Source of the DNA: Chryseobacterium sp. SN22
GTDB lineage: Bacteria; Bacteroidota; Bacteroidia; Flavobacteriales; Weeksellaceae
Assembly: GCF_008329705.1 (NCBI RefSeq)
Contig: NZ_VTSX01000015.1
Location: forward strand, 62,001-126,000
Length of the DNA: 64,000 nucleotides
Direction: 5' to 3'
Under the pieces are notes generated by a model, which worked only from the letters and a program-made list of their open reading frames with translations, was not told where the DNA came from and searched no databases. Below are positions 18,712-25,016 of the stretch, piece after piece. Every line of letters begins with the position of its first letter. Positions within the stretch are counted from its first letter, which is position 1. Position numbers and translations under genes: made by a program.

Positions 18712-19581
18712 ATGGGAACAATACCTGAAGACTTCACTGCATTTTTATATTGGGTAAAAGATACCTCGGAAAAATGTTGGGCTGATGATTCCAATGCTGA
18801 TGACTGGAGTTATAAAGCCAGATGGCAGGGCCTTACACAAGGTCAGATCGATGAAACTGAACAGAAATACCAGATCAGCTTTGCTCCGGAGCACAGGGCT
18901 TTTTTAAGAATTTTGCATACTTTAGACAGAAAAGAAAAAATAGAGTATACCGATGGTTTTGAAGAGGAAGCAGAACAGATTACTCAGGAAAACTCTTTCT
19001 TTATCAACTGGCTGGAAGATGATGAGGAAATCAGGCAAAAGTTAGTATGGCCGTTTCAGGAAGTCCTTCGTGATGTTCTCCATGAAGAACATCCCTTTTG
19101 GAAAAATTCATGGGGAATCAGGCCTGATACAAAAGAAGAAATTGTAAAAGTATTCACTGAAATATATAAACAATCCCCACCGCTTATTCCTATATATTCC
19201 CACCGTTTTATGGTAAGTGATCCTAATCTAAAGCACAGACCCGTACTGTCTATCTGGGGAACAGACACCATTGTGTATGGTTGGACATTCAGAACATATA
19301 TTTTAAATGAGATCGGACCGCAGTATCTGGGAACGACGGAGCCGATATTCGATGAAGAATACCAGGAATTCTATCCTGAATTCACAGCTGAAGCCAGAAA
19401 AATCCGCGAGGACGATTATAAATATGATGCGTCTAAAACCATTCCTTTCTGGCGGGAAATTATCTTGTCCTATAATACCGGATGGTCAAGTTTCGGAATG
19501 CAAAGTCCTCCCAATCCTCATCTCGAGTCTTTAAAAAAGAGTATGCTTAATCCTGCTCATGGAAATGATAAAGAAGATTAA
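18712..19581 (+). CDS. SMI1/KNR4-like (SUKH) protein
   Basis: A 289-residue soluble protein, no signal peptide. The segment RWQGLTQGQIDETEQKYQIS then FAPEHRAFLRILHTLD matches the opening signature of SMI1/KNR4 proteins (W-x-GL-x3-I-x2-E, then F-P-x2-Y/H-x2-FL). In bacteria this superfamily often gives immunity to polymorphic toxins, but stand-alone members of unknown role are also common. It is the first of several small soluble genes here; no toxin partner is seen nearby. Confidence 0.6.
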   Translation: MGTIPEDFTAFLYWVKDTSEKCWADDSNADDWSYKARWQGLTQGQIDETEQKYQISFAPEHRAFLRILHTLDRKEKIEYTDGFEEEAEQITQENSFFINWLEDDEEIRQKLVWPFQEVLRDVLHEEHPFWKNSWGIRPDTKEEIVKVFTEIYKQSPPLIPIYSHRFMVSDPNLKHRPVLSIWGTDTIVYGWTFRTYILNEIGPQYLGTTEPIFDEEYQEFYPEFTAEARKIREDDYKYDASKTIPFWREIILSYNTGWSSFGMQSPPNPHLESLKKSMLNPAHGNDKED

Positions 19582-19641
19582 AATGCTGAAACTTTCTATA
19601 TCCGGAAAATAACTAATTTAGCTGACCTATACTAAAAAGCT

Positions 19642-20283
19642 ATGATAACCGACCTTGCTCAACAATTAGCCGACTTTTGCGAAAAATTTAAACTTAAAGA
19701 AAAGACTTTTAAATGTTTCGAAGAGTTTTACTCTGTAAACTATGAAAATGAAAACTTTCTCAACGGCTACGAAAAAAGTGAATTAAAACCGGTTTTCGAT
19801 GGTCATCGATTCAATATTCAGCATTCATTTTTTCTGCCTACAGTTGATACAAAAATCAGTCTGTACACTGAAAATTCGATGGTTCCGGTAGGCTATTATA
19901 TTTTAGAGACCGATTACAACGGAGAAATCGTTGACGACTTTTTTGTCATTGAAGTGGAGAAATACTCAATTCATATAGCCAGTCATTTTCGACATATAAA
20001 CGAAAGCCTGCCAGTCAGCTATTTAAGAAGAAACACAATCCAATATCCGTTTGTTTCCTATCTTTCTCTGGCCGGAACCTTATTTATGAGTAAAAAGTTT
20101 GAAGCATCAGGACGTTTTGTGCTTCGCGCTTGCGTAAATCTTAGAGAGACAGGAGAAGAGCATTTTGAAAAGGAATTTCTTAAAAAGTCCAAAAGATTCT
20201 TGAAAATGATGAAGAATTATTACCTTGAAAAACAATTGATTTCCTCTAAACTGAAGACTGATTTTGAAAGTTTAGGAAAGTAA
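19642..20283 (+). CDS. Hypothetical protein, 213 residues
   Basis: A soluble protein without signal peptide or membrane helix, rich in aromatic and acidic residues in the first two thirds and ending in a basic helix (KKSKRFLKMMKNYYLEKQL). No family is recognised. It is 60 bp after the SMI1/KNR4-like gene and 19 bp before the next hypothetical, so the three may be one transcript. Size, composition and neighbours resemble immunity-type proteins; this is only inference. Confidence 0.7.
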   Translation: MITDLAQQLADFCEKFKLKEKTFKCFEEFYSVNYENENFLNGYEKSELKPVFDGHRFNIQHSFFLPTVDTKISLYTENSMVPVGYYILETDYNGEIVDDFFVIEVEKYSIHIASHFRHINESLPVSYLRRNTIQYPFVSYLSLAGTLFMSKKFEASGRFVLRACVNLRETGEEHFEKEFLKKSKRFLKMMKNYYLEKQLISSKLKTDFESLGK

Positions 20284-20302
20284 AAGTTAAATATTTATAG
20301 TT

Positions 20303-20728
20303 ATGGATCATTTTCATCTTGTACTCAAAGAAGATATTGAAATAGAAATTACTTCCATTCATCAGAAAATTACTTATGAAGGGTTACTGGAAGGTTATCC
20401 TTGTGAGAAGTTAAACAAAATGATTCTGCACAATACAGAAATAAAAGCTAAAAACCTGTTTTTTCCGGATGAAATCTATATGATTAAACCCGTTATAAAA
20501 GTGGGTGAGGAAGAATACGGGCCTTTTGGTAAAATGATGGAACTGCCTTTGGTAACCTGCATCGCCATGTTGTTGTGCCGGAAGGTATTCCGCGATCCGG
20601 ATAAGCATTTTTCTGCGCTTACCGTTATCTGGTTTCAGGATCAGTATGCCTTTCCCATTCATGAAGATATTATCGAAAAAATAACCGCTCTTCCCTTTAG
20701 AGAAGTCTGCAGCGAGTTTCATTATTAA
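20303..20728 (+). CDS. Hypothetical protein, 141 residues
   Basis: A small acidic soluble protein. A recognisable stretch is GPFGKMMELPLVTCIAMLLC followed by RKVFRDPDKHFSALTVIWFQDQ, which suggests an alpha/beta fold, but no family is identified. It is closely spaced with the upstream hypothetical and 13 bp before the HD-domain gene. Confidence 0.7.
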   Translation: MDHFHLVLKEDIEIEITSIHQKITYEGLLEGYPCEKLNKMILHNTEIKAKNLFFPDEIYMIKPVIKVGEEEYGPFGKMMELPLVTCIAMLLCRKVFRDPDKHFSALTVIWFQDQYAFPIHEDIIEKITALPFREVCSEFHY

Positions 20729-20741
20729 CAAACAAAAAAAC

Positions 20742-21278
20742 ATGAGCTTACAGGATATTTACCAAACCACCATACAATTTGCAGCACAGCAGCATGCCGA
20801 TATCAATCAGACCATTCCGGGGACCACCCTTCCCTATGTCGTCCATCTCAGCAACGTGGCGATGGAAATTCTGGTTGCTTCAGAACAATCAGATTCTTTT
20901 AATATCGGTTTTGCGGTTCAGCTGGCGTTGCTTCATGACGTGCTGGAAGATACCGATGCTACTTTTGAAGAACTGAGTAAAAAATTCGGTAAAGCTGTTG
21001 CCGGAGGCGTTCTGGCACTGACTAAAAATGCGGAGCTTCCGAAAGATGAAAGGATGACTGATAGCCTGCAAAGAATAAAGCAACAGCCTAAAGAAGTCCG
21101 GGCCGTAAAGCTGGCAGACCGGATCACCAATCTGCAGAAACCTCCGCATTTCTGGACTTCAGAGAAAATTGAAAAATACAGACAGGAAGCCATCCTGATT
21201 CTTGAAGAACTGCGTGGCGGAAACCCTTATCTGGAAAACCGGCTGCAAAGTAAAATTCAGGACTATAACGCAGATTAA
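20742..21278 (+). CDS. HD-domain hydrolase resembling MESH1 / (p)ppGpp hydrolase
   Basis: A 178-residue single HD domain. Metal-binding residues line up with the RelA/SpoT hydrolase family: H35 (LPYVVHLSNVA), H65-D66 and E69-D70 in LLHDVLEDTDA, and D126 in VKLADRITNL. Spacing and total length are very close to animal MESH1 and bacterial small alarmone hydrolases, which lack a synthetase domain. Hydrolysis of (p)ppGpp, or of NADPH as reported for MESH1, is the likely reaction. It is followed after 5 bp by a YdeI-like gene. Confidence 0.8.
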   Translation: MSLQDIYQTTIQFAAQQHADINQTIPGTTLPYVVHLSNVAMEILVASEQSDSFNIGFAVQLALLHDVLEDTDATFEELSKKFGKAVAGGVLALTKNAELPKDERMTDSLQRIKQQPKEVRAVKLADRITNLQKPPHFWTSEKIEKYRQEAILILEELRGGNPYLENRLQSKIQDYNAD

Positions 21279-21283
21279 TTAAA

Positions 21284-21841
21284 ATGAAACCAACATTCTT
21301 CCCTGCTCCTCACGAATTTCGCCAATGGCTTGAAAAAAATCATCAGACCGAAAAGGAACTGCTCGTGGGCTTTTATAAGGTCGGAACCCGAAAAGCTTCG
21401 ATGACCTGGCCGGAATCGGTGGATCAGGCGTTGTGTTTCGGATGGATCGACGGGGTGAGAAGATCGATTGATGAAGAAAGCTACAGCATCCGCTTTACGC
21501 CCAGAAAACCGACAAGCATCTGGAGTGCCGTTAACATCCGGAAAATGGATGAACTTACTGCCGCCGGACTGATGACCGAAGCCGGATTGAAAGCTTTTGC
21601 CTTAAGAAAAGAAGCAAAATCGGCGATCTATTCCCATGAAAAAGAACCCGCTGTGCTCGATCCGACATTTGAAAAGCAGTTTAAGGCCAACAAAAAAGCC
21701 TGGGAATTTTTCACCACTCAGGCTCCGTCTTATCAAAAAGTAATGCTGCACTGGATCATGGGTGCCAAACAGGAAAAAACGAGAGTTTCAAGACTGGAAA
21801 AGACGATCCGGGAAAGTGAAGCAGGGAAACGAATGACGTAG
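21284..21841 (+). CDS. YdeI/OmpD-associated family protein
   Basis: A 185-residue soluble protein. FRQWLEKNHQTEKELLVGFY, ESVDQALCFGWIDGVRRSID and TSIWSAVNIRKMDEL are characteristic of the YdeI/OmpD-associated family, sometimes labelled bacteriocin-protection proteins. The C-terminal basic segment (AKQEKTRVSRLEKTIRE) is also typical. The biochemical role of the family is not established. It is probably co-transcribed with the HD hydrolase. Confidence 0.8.
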   Translation: MKPTFFPAPHEFRQWLEKNHQTEKELLVGFYKVGTRKASMTWPESVDQALCFGWIDGVRRSIDEESYSIRFTPRKPTSIWSAVNIRKMDELTAAGLMTEAGLKAFALRKEAKSAIYSHEKEPAVLDPTFEKQFKANKKAWEFFTTQAPSYQKVMLHWIMGAKQEKTRVSRLEKTIRESEAGKRMT

Positions 21842-21864
21842 ATATGATTGGTAGTATATACTGA

Positions 21865-21906
21865 TTAAACCTCATAGGTTTTTTGAAAACCTATGAGGTT
21901 TAACGT
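21865..21906 (+). terminator. Perfect 18-bp hairpin after the YdeI-like gene
   Basis: TTAAACCTCATAGGTTTT (21865-21882) and its exact complement (21886-21903) are separated by 3 nt. There is no long T-tract after the right arm, so besides termination it may be a dispersed palindromic repeat of the genome. Confidence 0.6.
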
Positions 21907-21973
21907 TGTAATTCGCTGGTTTTTTCCTGAGATTATCATACCTTTGAACCTTTAATTCAGAAAAAAGCAACCG

Positions 21974-22372
21974 ATGAATACGGATACATTAGATTTTTGG
22001 GTAGGGAATTTTCAGAGTGAGGAAGATTTTTATGATTTTGTGGAGGAAGACGAGAACTATTATCTTCTGGAAGAATCCGATGACATCCACATCTCGAAAT
22101 TTGCCGCTTCCCAGGATACCGTATGGCTTGACCACGATTTTGTAGAATACGGTTTTGAAGACGGAAACCGCACGATTTACGAAAAGTTCGCCGAGTATTC
22201 CTTCGCCGAGCAATGGCTCCCGATCCTGGTGAACAGGCTGAATGAAATCAACCTGAAATTTGAGGTAAACTGCATTATCTTTTTAAACCGCGGGCAGGTT
22301 CCGAAGCCGGTATCCGTAGAAGATGATTTTTTCTCACTGACATATGTGGGCGGAATCGAATATTCTGCGTAA
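21974..22372 (+). CDS. Imm22-like immunity family protein
   Basis: A 132-residue acidic soluble protein. It opens with LDFWVGNFQSEEDFYDFVEE, the W-x-GNF-x-SEE-x-F start characteristic of the Imm22 (DUF4284) family, and later has VNCIIFLNRG. Family members neutralise toxin domains of polymorphic toxins. No toxin gene adjoins it, so it looks like an orphan immunity gene. It lies 36 bp before a phosphatase-like gene. Confidence 0.65.
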   Translation: MNTDTLDFWVGNFQSEEDFYDFVEEDENYYLLEESDDIHISKFAASQDTVWLDHDFVEYGFEDGNRTIYEKFAEYSFAEQWLPILVNRLNEINLKFEVNCIIFLNRGQVPKPVSVEDDFFSLTYVGGIEYSA

Positions 22373-22408
22373 AAATCTTTAAAAACTTTACCCTTTTTCA
22401 AATTCTTA

Positions 22409-23146
22409 ATGACCATTTATTCTGCGCTTCAGATCGGCGATTACCATATTAATCATTGTGAGGATTTCCTGATGATGAAGAAAATGGGAAGTCGCAAAAT
22501 GCTGTGTGCCGTCATGGACGGATGCTCAACCGCGATGGAAAGCCAGTTTGCTTCTGCCCTGGTGGGAAAGATCCTGCGGAAAATATGCATTGAACAAGGA
22601 TATCAGGAGCTATACGAGATCCACAAAAATCCTGATCCGGAAGAAGACCTAAAAACGGTATTAAAAGAACTGTTCAAAGAGATTGATCGCCTTAAAAACC
22701 ATCTGATGCTCGATGAAAAAGAACTTCTTACCACGGTGACGCTTCTGCTTTATCACGAAGAAAAGGATAAAGGTGTGGCCCTGTGTATCGGCGACGGCCT
22801 GGTTTCTATCAATGGAGAAATCACAGAATTTGAAAGAGATAACAAACCTGATTATCTTGCCTATCATTTAAAAGAAAATTTTGAAGACTGGTATAACCGT
22901 CAGACTCAGAAAATATTTTTTAGTGGGCTTAAAGATGTTTCTATTGCAACAGACGGAATTTCTTCATTCACAGCCATCAGGAAAACGGATCATGATGAAA
23001 AAATCAATCCGATCGACTATCTTTTGCATGATACAAGCCAGTCTGATGCAGAAGACATGCTTTCCATAAAATTAAAAAGACTGGAGCATCATTACGGCAT
23101 GAAACCTACGGATGATCTTGCCGTTATAAGAATTACAAAACAATAG
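22409..23146 (+). CDS. PP2C-like serine/threonine phosphatase
   Basis: A 245-residue soluble protein with a PP2C-like layout: an N-terminal NHCEDFLMMK (cf. NQD), the metal motif AVMDGCST in place of the usual VADGMGG, CIGDGLVSINGEI near residue 130, SIATDGISSF (cf. SDGl) and a C-terminal PTDDLAVIRI (cf. DNxT/DDxT). The core aspartates are kept, but the glycine-rich loop is altered, so the substrate may be unusual. No partner kinase is in the window. Confidence 0.75.
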   Translation: MTIYSALQIGDYHINHCEDFLMMKKMGSRKMLCAVMDGCSTAMESQFASALVGKILRKICIEQGYQELYEIHKNPDPEEDLKTVLKELFKEIDRLKNHLMLDEKELLTTVTLLLYHEEKDKGVALCIGDGLVSINGEITEFERDNKPDYLAYHLKENFEDWYNRQTQKIFFSGLKDVSIATDGISSFTAIRKTDHDEKINPIDYLLHDTSQSDAEDMLSIKLKRLEHHYGMKPTDDLAVIRITKQ

Positions 23147-23218
23147 AGCAAAGCACGACCTGAATCTGCAATATCAGATGTACAGGTGACGAAGAAAAGG
23201 AACATGCACTTTTTTACG

Positions 23219-23575
23219 TTACTGTCCTAATATTTTTTTTCTGTGATTCAATCCCCAGTGATGGAGTTCCTCAATAACTTTTTCGAGTGTAAAAACGTAA
23301 TCTGTGGCGGTGTATTCAACCAATACCGGCGACTCGTCATATACGGTCCGTTTAATGAGCTGGTGTTCTTCCAGGTCTTTCAGTTCTTTAGCAAGAACTT
23401 TTGAGGAGATTTTCGGAATGCTCCTTTCTATTTCCCTGAAACGCTTATGGCCGCTCATAATGGAAATAATGATAAGGATTTTCCATTTGCCGCTGATTAC
23501 GTCAAGGGCATCACGCACCGTCAGCATTCTTGCCAAACATTCGGTTTGGGTACTTTCCGGAAATTGATCTGTCAT
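23219..23575 (-). CDS. HxlR/MarR-like winged-helix regulator
   Basis: A 118-residue HxlR-family repressor. It has the conserved N-terminal Cys13 (TECLARMLTV), SGKWKILIIISI, the winged-helix segment FREIERSIPKISSKVLAKEL and KDLEEHQLIKRTVYDESPVLVEY. Many members sense electrophiles or oxidants through that cysteine. It is divergent from the DoxX-like/DsbA-like pair, and the gap holds repeated GTAACTGCTTAC sites, so it probably controls both directions. Confidence 0.9.
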   Translation of the reverse strand: MTDQFPESTQTECLARMLTVRDALDVISGKWKILIIISIMSGHKRFREIERSIPKISSKVLAKELKDLEEHQLIKRTVYDESPVLVEYTATDYVFTLEKVIEELHHWGLNHRKKILGQ

Positions 23576-23590
23576 ATTGCTTACTTTAAG

Positions 23591-23632
23591 GTAACTGCTT
23601 ACATTCGGGTAACTGCTTACAAAATGTAAGCA
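23591..23632. promoter_or_regulatory. Putative HxlR operator cluster
   Basis: Two exact GTAACTGCTTAC copies (23591-23602 and 23609-23620) lie 18 bp apart. The second forms a palindrome TGCTTAC-N5-GTAAGCA (23614-23632), and another TTGCTTAC is at about 23578. The cluster lies between the HxlR start codon and the forward promoter, the usual place for autoregulatory HxlR sites. Confidence 0.6.
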
Positions 23633-23640
23633 AATGTATG

Positions 23641-23648
23641 TAATTTTG
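23641..23648 (+). promoter_or_regulatory. -7 promoter element for the DoxX/DsbA pair
   Basis: TAATTTTG fits TAnnTTTG, 50 bp before the start codon of the DoxX-like gene and 9 bp after the last HxlR-type repeat, so a bound regulator would cover the promoter. Confidence 0.55.
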
Positions 23649-23697
23649 TTTCATTAAAATAACTATAACAGAAATTTCACCAATTAATTTTCTAAAA

Positions 23698-24093
23698 ATG
23701 ACAAAACAGATTGACTTCACACGGAACCCTGATAAAAAGGCAAAACGTACCTATTGGATCATTACCGGCCTTACCATGGCTTTGATCGTATTGCCCTCTT
23801 ATTTCGCTCCAAGAGAATATCTCATCCAATCCGTGAAAAGCTTACAGTTCCCCGATTATTTTCCTCTTGAGCTGGATATCCTGAAAATCGTAGGCGCCAT
23901 CGTCATTCTGGTTCCTGCGATCCCGACGATGTTCAAAGAATGGGCTTATGCAGGCTTCGGCATCCTTTTATTATCCGCAAGTCTGGCACACGGGATTGTG
24001 GATGGATTCGTCAAAGGTGTTGCCCCGCTTGTTCCGTTTGCATTTCTTGCAGCATCCTATTATTATTTCCGGAAACTGAATTATGAAAAATAA
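23698..24093 (+). CDS. DoxX-like membrane protein
   Basis: A 131-residue protein with four predicted membrane helices (about 17-35, 60-80, 85-103, 106-123), no signal peptide, and a DoxX-like layout (RTYWIITGLTMALIVLPSYF; LDILKIVGAIVILVPAIPTMFKEWAYAGF). DoxX-like proteins are often linked to redox or quinone stress. It overlaps the DsbA-like gene by 11 bp and lies under a divergent HxlR regulator, a common stress-response arrangement. Confidence 0.85.
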   Translation: MTKQIDFTRNPDKKAKRTYWIITGLTMALIVLPSYFAPREYLIQSVKSLQFPDYFPLELDILKIVGAIVILVPAIPTMFKEWAYAGFGILLLSASLAHGIVDGFVKGVAPLVPFAFLAASYYYFRKLNYEK

Positions 24094-24910
24094 TTCATGG
24101 ACAGCTGTTTTCCTGCTGCTTTCCTTCATGGCCTGCAGTCAGGAAAATCGACAAAAACAATTTACACAAACAAAAAGTATGGCAATGGAAAATAAAATGA
24201 AAATAGAAATATGGTCGGATATGATGTGCCCGTTCTGTTATATCGGAAAACGGAATTTTGAGAAAGCTTTATCCCAGTTCCCGAATAAAGAACTCATCGA
24301 AGTGGAATGGAAAAGTTTTCAGCTTGATCCTGCTATGCCCGGAGTACCAAAGTACCAAAACGATATGTATAGGTTTGTGGCCGACCGCAAAGGCCTGAGC
24401 TACGAGCAGTCCAAAAAGATGCACCAGGACCTGATACAGTACGCAAAAAGTGTAGGGCTTGAATATAACCTGGAAAAAGCCCTTGTTACCAATTCGATGA
24501 AAGGCCATCGCATCATACAATTCGCTAAAACAAAAGGATTGGGTGAAAAAGCGGAAGAAACGCTGTTTTATGCTTATTTTACCCAAGGTAAAAATCTGAA
24601 TGACCACTACACGCTTATTGAACTGGGAAAAGAAATCGGCTTAACGGAAACCGAGGTCAATACAGCACTAACAGATCATTTATACGTACAGAAGGTAGAG
24701 AATGACAGTCGGGAAGCACAGACTTTAGGCGCAAGAGGTGTCCCTTTTTTCGTCGTAAACCGCAAATATGCCATCGCAGGAGCGCAACAGCCTCAAGAAA
24801 TTCTGCAAACACTTGAAAAGTCCTTTACCGAATGGCAGAAAGAAAACCCAAAAACAGAATTAGAAACTCTGCAGGGGAAAAGCTGTTCACCGGACGGAGA
24901 GTGCAAATAA
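24083..24910 (+). CDS. DsbA-family (FrnE-like) oxidoreductase with lipoprotein signal
   Basis: A 275-residue protein. The first 18 residues look like a lipoprotein signal (VFLLLSFMACSQE, Cys18). The thioredoxin-fold domain has the active site CPFC (C49-C52 in SDMMCPFCYIGKRNFE), an inserted helical domain, and the cis-Pro loop ARGVPFFVVN, matching the FrnE/2-hydroxychromene-isomerase branch of DsbA proteins. FrnE relatives are usually cytoplasmic; internal Met35 or Met39 would give that form, so membrane anchoring depends on the start. Co-transcription with the DoxX-like gene suggests a thiol/quinone-stress role. Confidence 0.88.
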   Translation: MKNNSWTAVFLLLSFMACSQENRQKQFTQTKSMAMENKMKIEIWSDMMCPFCYIGKRNFEKALSQFPNKELIEVEWKSFQLDPAMPGVPKYQNDMYRFVADRKGLSYEQSKKMHQDLIQYAKSVGLEYNLEKALVTNSMKGHRIIQFAKTKGLGEKAEETLFYAYFTQGKNLNDHYTLIELGKEIGLTETEVNTALTDHLYVQKVENDSREAQTLGARGVPFFVVNRKYAIAGAQQPQEILQTLEKSFTEWQKENPKTELETLQGKSCSPDGECK

Positions 24911-24947
24911 GCATTATAATAAGACAGCTTGTTTAAAAGAATAATAT

Positions 24948-25003
24948 AAATGCTTCGGCTTTTATTCCAAATATATTGGAGCAAAAGCCGAAGCATTTTT
25001 TGT
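24948..25003. terminator. Bidirectional terminator between the DsbA-like gene and polA
   Basis: A perfect 16-bp stem (24948-24963 with 24983-24998, arm AAATGCTTCGGCTTTT) has an inner CCAA/TTGG stem and T-rich tails on both strands. It serves two convergent genes. Confidence 0.85.
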
Positions 25004-25016
25004 TGAATGCAATTTA

